Origin: an uncultured Bacilli bacterium
Lineage (GTDB): Bacteria > Bacillota_I > Bacilli_A > RF39 > UBA660
DNA length: 40,409 nucleotides
NCBI GenBank assembly: GCA_934130405.1
Contig: CAKOXX010000012.1
Location: 1-40,409, forward strand
Direction: 5' to 3'
In this document: positions 1 to 6,924 of the stretch, in pieces
Numbering within the stretch: the stretch's first letter is position 1
How the letters are laid out: every line of letters begins with the position of its first letter
Made by a program: the position numbers and the translations under genes
The notes under the pieces: model-generated
The model's database searches: none
The model's input: the letters and a program-made list of their open reading frames with translations, nothing else
Told to the model about the DNA's origin: nothing

Positions 1-36
1 CATGCATGAACCTGAAAAAGTTCTCCTTACATCACT

Positions 37-64
37 ATGTCTAGGATATAAATATCCTAGACAT
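37..64. promoter_or_regulatory. 28-bp palindrome, likely operator
   Basis: Two 13-base arms (ATGTCTAGGATAT and its complement) flank a 2-base centre. The loop is too short for an RNA hairpin, so a dimeric repressor site is more likely. It lies on the left edge beside an AAGGAGAA ribosome-binding sequence on the minus strand (about 23-30). It probably controls a minus-strand gene leaving the window. The protein that binds is unknown. Confidence 0.55.
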
Positions 65-100
65 TACTATTTATATTAGAAATTTTTATTATTTTTACAA

Positions 101-139
101 AATAAAAAGACAAATAAGTAAAATTTCTACCTATTTGTC
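101..139 (-). terminator. Intrinsic terminator of the small minus-strand gene
   Basis: On the minus strand a 12-bp stem (GACAAATAGGTA with TACTTATTTGTC, one G-U pair) is followed by a T-rich run. The wobble pair is only good on the minus strand, which fixes the direction. It lies about 100 bases after the stop of the small ORF at 240-323. Confidence 0.6.
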
Positions 140-148
140 AACAGTCTG

Positions 149-183
149 AGATTTAAAATTATAAATGTTTTAAATCTTTTTTT
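149..183 (+). terminator. Intrinsic terminator, plus strand
   Basis: A perfect 10-bp stem (AGATTTAAAA with TTTTAAATCT) has a 9-base loop and is followed by seven T on the plus strand only. It would stop a transcript entering from the left. No plus-strand gene is visible in the 148 bases before it. Confidence 0.5.
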
Positions 184-239
184 GTAAAAGTTTATTTTAT
201 TATTTATAGAACGTTCATGATAAATTAGTATTAAAAAAA

Positions 240-323
240 TTAGTCTTTAACTGTTACTTGCATTACAACATAGTCTAGATTTTTTCCAGATGCTCCTGAA
301 AATGATGAAGAATTTAAATTCAT
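240..323 (-). CDS. Small 27-residue protein with its own promoter and terminator
   Basis: The frame runs from an ATG (minus strand, 323) to TAA and encodes 27 residues. It starts MNLNSSSFSGASGK and ends DYVVMQVTVKD. An AGAGG ribosome binding site lies about 8 bases upstream. A TTGATT-17-TATAAT promoter lies just before that, and a minus-strand terminator follows at 101-139. This complete set of signals is why the frame is called despite its size. The peptide is Ser/Gly-rich at its start, has no membrane segment and no cysteine, and its function is not recognised. It could also be the remnant of a longer gene, but the intact signals argue against that. It is divergent from the toxin gene at 544. 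Confidence 0.45.
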   Translation of the reverse strand: MNLNSSSFSGASGKNLDYVVMQVTVKD

Positions 324-351
324 ATATATACCTCTTTTCTTTTTGTTTTAT

Positions 352-380
352 ATTATAGTACTGCAAGATAAATAAATCAA
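352..380 (-). promoter_or_regulatory. Promoter of the 27-residue ORF
   Basis: Reading the minus strand, TTGATT (380-375) and a perfect TATAAT (357-352) are separated by 17 bases. The expected transcription start is near 345, giving a leader of about 22 bases before the ATG at 323. Confidence 0.6.
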
Positions 381-407
381 AAAATATCTATTAATCAAAA
401 TGATAAA

Positions 408-457
408 CTTCTATTTAATCTTATATATGAAAAGATATTTATCTATATAAATAGAAG
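408..457. repeat. Inverted repeat between divergent promoters
   Basis: CTTCTATTTA at 408-417 is repeated in inverted form as TAAATAGAAG at 448-457, a perfect 10-base match with a 30-base AT-rich centre. It lies between the minus promoter at 352-380 and the toxin promoter at 476-504. It could be an autoregulatory site for the antitoxin, whose DNA-binding domain is of helix-turn-helix type. That role is inference. Confidence 0.35.
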
Positions 458-475
458 AAATACTATTGGTGACAG

Positions 476-504
476 TTGACACCAAAATAAAAATAATATA
501 TAAT
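476..504 (+). promoter_or_regulatory. Consensus promoter of the toxin-antitoxin operon
   Basis: A perfect TTGACA (476-481) and a perfect TATAAT (499-504) have a 17-base spacer. The predicted start near 511 leaves a leader of about 33 bases with AGGAGG at 534-539. The promoter overlaps a possible TTG start at 466, which rules that start out. Confidence 0.75.
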
Positions 505-543
505 AAAGCCATCTTAGAAAAAGCAACTTATGTAGGAGGCAAA

Positions 544-903
544 ATGCTAGATACTTTGAATTTGGACGCAGTTAATTCCTTTTTAAATACTTGTAGAAAA
601 GAAATTAAAAAAGGAAATCATTACTTTGTTGGTTACAGAAAAATTAATATCAATGGTAAGAAGATATCTGCTAAGCAGGCTTTAATCGATATTGGTATTA
701 TGAAAGAAAAAGATATCTGGAAACATATACAAAGTTTAGAAGTAAATGATTGTGTCAAAATTGACCGTGACTACGACATGTCAAGAGATATGAATTCAGA
801 AATATACGTTTTCAAGAAAATAATTAATACAAAAATGGTCTATATAAAGTTAACAATAAATAATCGAGGAATTGTTTGTATATCTTTTCACGAAAGTTAT
901 TAG
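544..903 (+). CDS. MqsR-like type II toxin (mRNA interferase)
   Basis: This 119-residue protein resembles the MqsR family of RelE-fold ribonucleases. The end of the chain (YIKLTINNRGIVCISFHES) matches the characteristic last two strands of MqsR, including the Tyr at residue 100 that aligns with the MqsR active-site tyrosine. A middle stretch (KDIWKHIQSLEVND) matches the second half of the MqsR fold. It is longer than E. coli MqsR (98 residues). AGGAGG sits four bases before the ATG at 544, and the consensus promoter at 476-504 excludes the upstream TTG. It is 19 bases upstream of the antitoxin gene, in the toxin-first order known for mqsRA. Expected action: cleavage of mRNA in the cytoplasm when the antitoxin is degraded. 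Family assignment is by eye. Confidence 0.65.
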   Translation: MLDTLNLDAVNSFLNTCRKEIKKGNHYFVGYRKININGKKISAKQALIDIGIMKEKDIWKHIQSLEVNDCVKIDRDYDMSRDMNSEIYVFKKIINTKMVYIKLTINNRGIVCISFHESY

Positions 904-922
904 TTAAGAAAGGGTGAATGAT

Positions 923-1843
923 ATGAAGAAAAAAGTATACTGTTTTACTTGTAATAAAGATGTTGAACCAAACCATAAGAAAGAGAAAAACACTTATACG
1001 GTACATAAACAAAAAGTTACTGTGGAAGAGGAAATACTTTCATGTCCTTATTGCAAAAATGAACTAATGAATGAAATTCTTGATGACTCATTATATAACA
1101 TTTATAATGCCTATTTAAAACTATACGACTTAAGCTTTGAAAAATTAAAAGAGATAAGAAATTCCTATAATCTATCCCAAGAATTATTTGCAACTGCTCT
1201 TGGATGGAGTAAAAGAACTATTGTAAGATATGAAAATGCTGAATCTTTACCACAAAACCAATATCTTGCAATTTATAAAAAAATACTGAATAATAAAAAT
1301 GAATTTTTAAACATTCTAAAAAGTAATCAAAACTCAGTTGATAAAACAACATATTTTAAAATATACAACACAATTAATGCCGATTTAGATTTAAAAACTA
1401 TAAACGTATTTTTATATGTATTAAAAGATAATTATTTAACCAAAACACAAATAATGAAAAATCTATTTTCTATTGATTTTCAATCTAAAAAGGAAAATAA
1501 CAAACCAATCACATCTTTAAGATATGCACACGGTACTTATGGTCCAATCATAGATAATAAAGATGAACACTTATCATTTTTGATAAAACAAAACTATGTA
1601 AAATTTGTCAATGATGAAGAAGATAAAATTCTATTTAAACCAATTCAAGAATGTGACTTATCATTATTTACAAAAGAAGAAATTACCGTAATGAATAAGG
1701 TTTTAAGCCAATTAAAAGGTAAAGAAGCAAAAAAACTAACCAATTGGTCTCATAAATTCAAAGGTTGGACTGATACTAAAAATGGTGAACTAATTGATTA
1801 TAAATATGCAAAATATTTTGAATTAGATAAGAATTGGTCATAA
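923..1843 (+). CDS. MqsA-type antitoxin with zinc finger, HTH and Panacea (DUF4065) domain
   Basis: The 306-residue protein has three parts. Residues 7-44 form a YgiT/MqsA-type zinc finger (C7-x2-C10 and C41-x2-C44). Residues about 75-125 form an XRE-like helix-turn-helix (LSQELFATALGWSKRTIVRYE). Residues about 150-290 resemble the Panacea/SocA domain (DUF4065), including the YGP element in LRYAHGTYGPIID. Panacea domains are known as neutralising antitoxin modules. The protein should bind the toxin encoded just upstream and repress the shared operon. ATG at 923 is preferred over GTG at 914 because AAGAAAGGG lies at the right distance. Stand-alone MqsA is about 130 residues, so the C-terminal half is an added domain. 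A short hairpin with a T run follows the stop. Confidence 0.75.
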   Translation: MKKKVYCFTCNKDVEPNHKKEKNTYTVHKQKVTVEEEILSCPYCKNELMNEILDDSLYNIYNAYLKLYDLSFEKLKEIRNSYNLSQELFATALGWSKRTIVRYENAESLPQNQYLAIYKKILNNKNEFLNILKSNQNSVDKTTYFKIYNTINADLDLKTINVFLYVLKDNYLTKTQIMKNLFSIDFQSKKENNKPITSLRYAHGTYGPIIDNKDEHLSFLIKQNYVKFVNDEEDKILFKPIQECDLSLFTKEEITVMNKVLSQLKGKEAKKLTNWSHKFKGWTDTKNGELIDYKYAKYFELDKNWS

Positions 1844-1850
1844 TATTAAT

Positions 1851-1876
1851 AGTTCCTGCTTGTCAGGTTCTTTTTT
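1851..1876 (+). terminator. Weak intrinsic terminator after the antitoxin
   Basis: CCTG-cttgt-CAGG forms a short GC stem extended by an outer A-G pair of positions and two mismatches, followed by TTTTTT. It lies between the convergent antitoxin and MerR genes. Confidence 0.4.
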
Positions 1877-1887
1877 ATTAATGATTT

Positions 1888-2310
1888 CTAGTCTTCATCT
1901 TCTCTATTTGTTAAATTGCTAAAATACTTTGTTCTACCTGCTAGAACGTCTTGATAGAAATTTTGTTTCCACTTAACAAAAGCAATCGCTTCTTCTATCT
2001 CTTCTTTTTTGTGCTCTAGTTCAAAAAGTTTAATGTCCAATATTTCTTGTCTTTCTGGAATAGATGATTTTCCTTTTAAACACAAACTAAGATATTCTTT
2101 TATCTCTGCTATACTCATACCGCAATTTTTTAAGCAAGCTAAGTTATCAATCCATGCAATATCTTTATCATCAAATACTCGATAATTATTTTTATCTCTC
2201 TTAACATTAGGGACAAGTCCTTCATTACAATAGAATTTTAATGTATCATAAGTAAGATGTGTTTTTTCACAAGTTTCTTTCATTGAATATAATGTTTTAT
2301 TTTTGCTCAT
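1888..2310 (-). CDS. MerR-family regulator, AdhR/NmlR-like
   Basis: The 140-residue protein has a MerR winged-helix N-terminus (residues 6-75; YDTLKFYCNEGLVP and YRVFDDKDIAWI) and a long C-terminal dimerisation helix (about 88-120). Cys59, in LACLKNCGMSI, falls at the position of the single conserved cysteine used by B. subtilis AdhR to sense reactive aldehydes. Five residues in all are cysteine, including Cys63 and Cys77. It is divergent from the aldo/keto reductase gene, whose promoter has the 19-base spacer and dyad expected for MerR control. The likely role is activation of that operon under carbonyl or electrophile stress. The sensing role is inferred from family and context. Confidence 0.8.
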   Translation of the reverse strand: MSKNKTLYSMKETCEKTHLTYDTLKFYCNEGLVPNVKRDKNNYRVFDDKDIAWIDNLACLKNCGMSIAEIKEYLSLCLKGKSSIPERQEILDIKLFELEHKKEEIEEAIAFVKWKQNFYQDVLAGRTKYFSNLTNREDED

Positions 2311-2392
2311 ACTATTATCGCCTCTTTATATTATTTTAAGCTATATTATTTACACTTGGTCAAGAAAAAAGTAATTAATTTCAAAAAATCAC

Positions 2393-2423
2393 TTGACCGG
2401 GTGCAACACACGGCATTTACAAT
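2393..2423 (+). promoter_or_regulatory. MerR-type promoter with 19-bp spacer and operator dyad
   Basis: TTGACC (2393-2398) and TACAAT (2418-2423) are separated by exactly 19 bases. That over-long spacing is the hallmark of promoters that MerR proteins activate by twisting DNA. The spacer contains a near-perfect dyad, CCGGGTG-caa-CACACGG (2397-2413, one mismatch). It drives the reductase gene at 2480. On the opposite strand TTGACC also occurs (2362-2357), with TAAAAT 19 bases downstream, and may serve the regulator itself. Confidence 0.75.
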
Positions 2424-2479
2424 TATATTGTAATTTAATTTAGAAGTCATTTATATTCTAAGAAAGGGAGAATGATAAT

Positions 2480-3370
2480 ATGGAATATGTTACATTGAAT
2501 AATGGTGTGGAAATGCCAATACTAGGATTTGGAGTTTATCAAATTCCAAAAGAGGAAACTAAAAAATGTGTTCTTGATGCTATCAAAGTAGGATTTAGAG
2601 CAATTGATACTGCTCAAAGTTATTTTAATGAAGCAGAAGTTGGAGAAGCTATTGCAGAATGTGGTATTCCAAGAGAAGAATTATTTATCACAACTAAAGT
2701 ATGGATAGATAATTATGACTATGAAAATTGTAAAAAATCAGTAATGGAATCATTAAAAAAATTAAGAACCGATTATATCGACTTAGTACTACTTCATCAA
2801 CCATTTGCTGATTATTATGGGGCGTACCGTGCTTTAGAAGAATTATATGAAGAAGGAAAAATTAGAGCTATCGGAGTATCGAATTTCTATCCAGATAGAT
2901 TAACAGATATCTGTCTATTTGGTAGAAAAATAATACCAGCTATTAACCAAGTAGAAGTAAATCCATTAAATGCTCAAACTTTAGCACAAGAAAGTATGGA
3001 AAAACACGGAGTAAAAATGGAAGCTTGGGCACCGTTTGGTGAAGGAAGAAATGGTTTATTCACTAATGAAACATTAATTACCATTGGCAAAAAATATAAC
3101 AAATCTGCTGCTCAAGTAATGCTTAGATGGTTAATTCAAAGAGGTGTTATCATCGCCTGCAAGTCTACTCATATTGAAAGAATGGAAGAAAACTTTAATG
3201 GCTTTGATTTTGAGTTATCAACTGATGATATGAAAGAAATTAATAATTTAGACACAAGTAATAGTTTATTCTTTAATCATCAAGACCCTAAAATGGTGGA
3301 ATGGTTTGATGAAATTGTAAAATCAAGAAGAGAAAACGAAGACTGCCGTAACGATAAGAAAAATTGGTAA
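2480..3370 (+). CDS. Aldo/keto reductase (AKR superfamily)
   Basis: This 296-residue TIM-barrel oxidoreductase reduces aldehydes or ketones with NADPH. The AKR tetrad is complete: D43 and Y48 (DTAQSYFNE), K73 (TTKVW) and H106 (LLHQP). The family signatures LGFGVYQIP near the start and IGVSNF in the middle are present, and the length is normal for a short bacterial AKR. GGGAG lies before the ATG. It is the first gene of a MerR-controlled operon with a membrane-anchored flavodoxin 11 bases downstream. Pairing of a reductase, a flavodoxin-like protein and a cysteine-bearing MerR regulator is typical of electrophile or quinone stress units. The exact substrate cannot be read from the sequence. 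Confidence 0.9.
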   Translation: MEYVTLNNGVEMPILGFGVYQIPKEETKKCVLDAIKVGFRAIDTAQSYFNEAEVGEAIAECGIPREELFITTKVWIDNYDYENCKKSVMESLKKLRTDYIDLVLLHQPFADYYGAYRALEELYEEGKIRAIGVSNFYPDRLTDICLFGRKIIPAINQVEVNPLNAQTLAQESMEKHGVKMEAWAPFGEGRNGLFTNETLITIGKKYNKSAAQVMLRWLIQRGVIIACKSTHIERMEENFNGFDFELSTDDMKEINNLDTSNSLFFNHQDPKMVEWFDEIVKSRRENEDCRNDKKNW

Positions 3371-3381
3371 GGAGACATAGT

Positions 3382-4020
3382 ATGAAAAAATCTACAATTT
3401 TAATTATAGTAATAGTCTTAATTGCTGCAATCAGTATTGGTACTTACTATACTATGAGTAATAAAAATAAAGAAAAAACAAATATTAATGAAAACAAAAA
3501 TAACAGTACAACTGATGATAAAAATACAACTACTACGGATAAAAAAATTCTTGTAGTATATTACTCAGCTCAAAGTCATACTGAAGCAGTTGCTAAAAAA
3601 ATAGCTAATAATTTAGATGCTGATATCTTTGAAATAGTTCCTAAAGATGTATATACTTCTGATGACTTAAATTGGTCAAATGATAAATCTAGAGTTTCAA
3701 AGGAACATAATGACGAATCTTTACGAAATGTAGAACTAGAAACTACCAAAGTAGATAATTGGAATAATTATGATACTATCTTAATTGGTTATCCAATTTG
3801 GTGGGGTATTGCTGCTTGGCCAGTAAATACATTTGTTAAAGCAAATGATTTTACTAATAAAACAGTCATTCCTTTCTGTACATCAGCTTCTTCCGATATT
3901 GGTAACAGTGGAAAACTATTAGAAAATGATGCTAAAGGTGGTAAGTGGCTTACTGGACAAAGATTTTCATCAAGTCCATCAGATAATGATATTAAAGAAT
4001 TTACTGATAGTATAAAATAA
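3382..4020 (+). CDS. Membrane-anchored flavodoxin-like protein
   Basis: The 212-residue protein starts with a hydrophobic anchor (residues 4-25, ILIIVIVLIAAISIGTYY). A polar Asn/Thr/Asp-rich linker of about 30 residues follows, then a flavodoxin fold. That fold begins with ILVVYYSAQSHTEAVAKKIA, where the phosphate-binding loop of FMN is SAQSHT. Further fold elements are DTILIGYPIWWGIAAWPV and VIPFCTSASS. It resembles the flavodoxin_4 type fused to an anchor, so the flavin domain probably faces outside the membrane. An AAGGAG site precedes ATG 3382, and the preceding stop is 11 bases away, so it is cotranscribed with the reductase. A terminator follows. Confidence 0.85.
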   Translation: MKKSTILIIVIVLIAAISIGTYYTMSNKNKEKTNINENKNNSTTDDKNTTTTDKKILVVYYSAQSHTEAVAKKIANNLDADIFEIVPKDVYTSDDLNWSNDKSRVSKEHNDESLRNVELETTKVDNWNNYDTILIGYPIWWGIAAWPVNTFVKANDFTNKTVIPFCTSASSDIGNSGKLLENDAKGGKWLTGQRFSSSPSDNDIKEFTDSIK

Positions 4021-4024
4021 AAAC

Positions 4025-4056
4025 AAACCGTGGCTAATAAAAGTCGCGGTTTTAGT
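4025..4056 (+). terminator. Terminator of the reductase-flavodoxin operon
   Basis: AAACCGTG pairs with CGCGGTTT (one G-U) around a 12-base loop, followed by TTTAGTTT. It follows the flavodoxin stop by 5 bases. Confidence 0.7.
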
Positions 4057-4075
4057 TTGCTTAGATATCTTTCTA

Positions 4076-4762
4076 TTACTTAGATTTTTTATCAACATTT
4101 ACAAAAGTTAAATCATCTTCTGTTAATTCAACACTAATATTACTACTTGAAGAAATATTTAAAATCTCTTCTAAAGATTTTTGTGCTGATTTTACTACTT
4201 TTTTAATAGTATCCTTATCTTCCATTATGTACTCACTCGTATCATAAACTGTATCTTGGGCTTTTTCATTTAAAAACTCCTGCGCACTTTTTCCAGATGT
4301 TAACATATCAGCAGCTTTATCTAATAAACCATTAGAAGAATTAACTATTTCAACATCACCTTCTATCTGAGAATCAACATTAACAGTTAAAGGCTTTCTA
4401 AAAGTCACTTTATTATCTTTAATAGATATATCATCTTTATCTATCTCATTTAAGACTAATTTAAATTCAGTTTTTACAGGAATCTTCAACTCAATTCTCC
4501 TACTTGATACTAACTTTACTAATGGTTGAATCCAAGAAGGCCATTCTTTGGTTGCTTCTGGAGTAAATGTTTTTTTAGCATTAGTATCAACTGTAGCATC
4601 AGCTACTACTAATTCGTTTTTCTCTGTAAACTTACTAATCACAAAATCATAAGTTTTTTCTAATTCTTTATTATGTTTATAACTACGATAAATTGAAAAA
4701 CCTCCCATAATAATTACTGCAATAATCATAAATGTTATTACATTTTGTACTACCCGCTTCAT
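4076..4762 (-). CDS. DUF4230 domain membrane-anchored protein
   Basis: The 228-residue protein has one N-terminal membrane segment (residues 7-25) and an extracytoplasmic domain. Features such as KNELVVADATVDT and DISIKDNKVTFRKPLTVNV match the DUF4230 family, whose function is unknown. The C-terminal third is predicted helical, with a final strand pair (SVELTEDDLTFVNV). The start is supported by GAGGAG before the ATG. It is divergent from the AarF/UbiB-like gene and stands alone. A possible -10 (TATAAT, 4864-4859 on the minus strand) lies about 100 bases upstream. Confidence 0.7.
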   Translation of the reverse strand: MKRVVQNVITFMIIAVIIMGGFSIYRSYKHNKELEKTYDFVISKFTEKNELVVADATVDTNAKKTFTPEATKEWPSWIQPLVKLVSSRRIELKIPVKTEFKLVLNEIDKDDISIKDNKVTFRKPLTVNVDSQIEGDVEIVNSSNGLLDKAADMLTSGKSAQEFLNEKAQDTVYDTSEYIMEDKDTIKKVVKSAQKSLEEILNISSSSNISVELTEDDLTFVNVDKKSK

Positions 4763-4947
4763 ATACTCTCCTCACTTATATTTTTATTTCTCATATATAT
4801 TCTATTCTTTAAAGTTTTAATTTTTCTATTAATAACCCCAAAATAAATATTCTTCTATATTATATAGCAAAAGGAAAGATAAAGCTATTTAATACGTAAA
4901 ATTACTAAGTCTTTGACAGAAACTAACACTTGATAATTCAATACGAC

Positions 4948-4977
4948 TAGACCAAAATCTAATTTCTTTTGTATAAT
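4948..4977 (+). promoter_or_regulatory. Putative promoter of the AarF/UbiB-like gene
   Basis: TAGACC (4948-4953) and TATAAT (4972-4977) are 18 bases apart. The leader would be very short because the ATG is at 4993. A separate TTGACA at 4913-4918 has no good -10 partner. Confidence 0.4.
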
Positions 4978-4992
4978 TGTAATGGTGATAGT

Positions 4993-6537
4993 ATGAATAA
5001 TAAAGAAAGATTAATGAATATAGTTAAGATTTTAAAAGATAATAACATTCTAAACGATAGAAGTCCTAAAAATGTAAAAAAAACAATTGAAGACTTAGGT
5101 CCAACGTTCATCAAAATAGGTCAAATTTTATCCACAAGAGTTGATTTAATTCCAGATATTTATGCCAAAGAATTATCTAAATTAAGAGCTAACGTAACTC
5201 CCCTTCCTTTTGAAGAAATAGAAAAAATCTTAAAGAAAGAATATAAGGATGTAAAAAGTGTCTTTTCACGTGTTAATGAAAGACCAATCGGTTCCGCTTC
5301 AATCGCTCAAGTTCATAAAGCTAGATTAAAAGATAATACCTATGTTGTCTTAAAAATTAAAAGACCACATATTGAAGAAGAAATCAAACAAGATATTGAA
5401 CTTTTAAAAGAAGCAGTAAAAATTCTTCATCTTAATCATTTTATAAAAATAATGGACTTGGAGTCAGTCTTAGATGAATTATATCAATCAACAATGTTAG
5501 AACTTGATTTTGAAAAAGAGAAAGAAAATATGTTATTCTTTGAACAGCATAATAAAAATGAAAAATTTGTCGCCACACCTAAAGTGATAGAAAACTTATC
5601 TTCAAAGAATATTTTGGTAATGGAATACATCGACGGTATAATGGTTTCTAATATTGAAAAATTAGATAGTGAGGACTATAACAAAAGTTTAATAGCTAAA
5701 GAGTTAAGTAAGAATTATATCAAGCAAGCTTTAGATGATGGCTTGTTTCATGCCGACCCTCATCCAGATAATATTACTATTTATAATAATAAAATATACT
5801 TTTTAGATTGGGGAATGGTAGGTACCCTAACAAAATTAAATCAAGCTTTGTTAAATAAATGTATGAAAGCCATTATTACTGAAGACTATCAAGAAGTAGC
5901 AAATTGTCTTTTATCTATGTCAATTAAAAAGGATGAAGTTAATCAAGCAAAGTTAGTAACTGATATTAAAAATATTTTAGAAGAATTTTCAAATATTGGT
6001 CTAGAAGAGATTGATACTAAAAAGTTTATAACTTCAATGTTTAAGATGTTACAAGAAAACAATTTAATCTTAGACCATAATGTTACAATGTTAATAAGAG
6101 GAATTGGTGTTATCGAAGGAGTATTAAATTCTCTTGACCCAACGATTAGTTTAACTAGTGTATTAAAAGATAAAGTCATTGAAAATGAGAAAAAGAATTT
6201 ATTATCAGGAGAAACTCTAAAAAATATTGAAAAGAAAGTTTTACGCAGTAGTAAGAGTCTTATTAATATTCCAACAGAAACAGAAAGTCTTTTAAAATAT
6301 ATAAGGCAAGGAGATTTCAAGTTTAAGTTAGAGCTTAGTGACTCTAATAAACATATAGATAAGATAGAAAATTTATTACACGAGTTAATTCTTGGCTTTA
6401 TTGATGGATGTTTAATTCTTGCTTATGGCTTTACAGAAAGTGAATTAGCTAAATATATAATTTTATTATTTATTATTGTACTATCGGCTTGGTTATTTTT
6501 AAAAATGATTCTTGATTTATTACATAAAGGTTACTGA
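4993..6537 (+). CDS. AarF/UbiB (ABC1) family protein-kinase-like protein
   Basis: The 514-residue protein has the ABC1/UbiB atypical kinase fold. Visible motifs are the KxGQ element (FIKIGQILSTR), the Ala/Ser-rich loop GSASIAQVHKARL, the lysine in VVLKIKRP, the catalytic loop HADPHPDNI, and a DWG metal-binding motif (LDWGMVG). The C-terminus carries two hydrophobic segments (about 465-510) that would anchor it in the membrane, as in typical UbiB proteins. UbiB supports ubiquinone synthesis in proteobacteria; in Firmicutes the role is unclear and may concern membrane lipids. ATG 4993 follows GGTGAT. The 3' end overlaps the opposite DUF4186 gene by 7 bases. Confidence 0.85.
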   Translation: MNNKERLMNIVKILKDNNILNDRSPKNVKKTIEDLGPTFIKIGQILSTRVDLIPDIYAKELSKLRANVTPLPFEEIEKILKKEYKDVKSVFSRVNERPIGSASIAQVHKARLKDNTYVVLKIKRPHIEEEIKQDIELLKEAVKILHLNHFIKIMDLESVLDELYQSTMLELDFEKEKENMLFFEQHNKNEKFVATPKVIENLSSKNILVMEYIDGIMVSNIEKLDSEDYNKSLIAKELSKNYIKQALDDGLFHADPHPDNITIYNNKIYFLDWGMVGTLTKLNQALLNKCMKAIITEDYQEVANCLLSMSIKKDEVNQAKLVTDIKNILEEFSNIGLEEIDTKKFITSMFKMLQENNLILDHNVTMLIRGIGVIEGVLNSLDPTISLTSVLKDKVIENEKKNLLSGETLKNIEKKVLRSSKSLINIPTETESLLKYIRQGDFKFKLELSDSNKHIDKIENLLHELILGFIDGCLILAYGFTESELAKYIILLFIIVLSAWLFLKMILDLLHKGY

Positions 6538-6905
6538 TTATTAACTTCATTATATATATAAACCATTATTATATCTACTAAATCACTTATTTCTTCTTTG
6601 GTTAGTTCCCTATTATCAGGTAAATGATACCACTTTTTAAGACACTGTCTACAACAAGTAGCAGTAGCATGTTCAGCAATAAAGACCGGATGTCCACGCA
6701 TGGGTGTTTGCTTACCATCATTAGGAGTTGGATATGGTGCTAATCTTTTTGTTAGAAAATCAATAGCATGCGACTTAATTGCTGGATAACCTTTCTTCAA
6801 TACGTATTCTTTATCTTTTTTAGATAGATGAAAACTACTACGAAATTTTGATGACTTAAATCGTTCTAGTTTAATATCTATCTTTTTCTTTTCGCTCATT
6901 TTCAT
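6531..6905 (-). CDS. DUF4186 family protein
   Basis: The 124-residue protein matches DUF4186 along its whole length. The family core NDGKQTPMRGHPVFIAEHAT is followed by ATCCRQCLKKWYHLP and RELTKEEI. Conserved His and paired Cys residues (HATATCCRQC) look like a metal site, which is inference. The start ATG at 6905 is preceded by AGAGGTGAT; GTG at 6914 overlaps that site and is less likely. It lies 19 bases after the helicase gene and is probably cotranscribed. The function of the family is unknown. Confidence 0.85.
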   Translation of the reverse strand: MKMSEKKKIDIKLERFKSSKFRSSFHLSKKDKEYVLKKGYPAIKSHAIDFLTKRLAPYPTPNDGKQTPMRGHPVFIAEHATATCCRQCLKKWYHLPDNRELTKEEISDLVDIIMVYIYNEVNNQ

Positions 6906-6924
6906 TTCAATCACCTCTTAAATT

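Noticed and set aside
466..543. N-terminal extension of the toxin from a TTG start
   Set aside because: It overlaps a perfect promoter (476-504), and AGGAGG sits directly before ATG 544.
824..1012. Minus-strand 62-codon frame
   Set aside because: It lies across the toxin and antitoxin genes, has no ribosome binding site and shows only shadow composition.
5943..6320. Minus-strand 125-codon frame inside the AarF/UbiB-like gene
   Set aside because: Shadow frame; the opposite frame has full family motifs.
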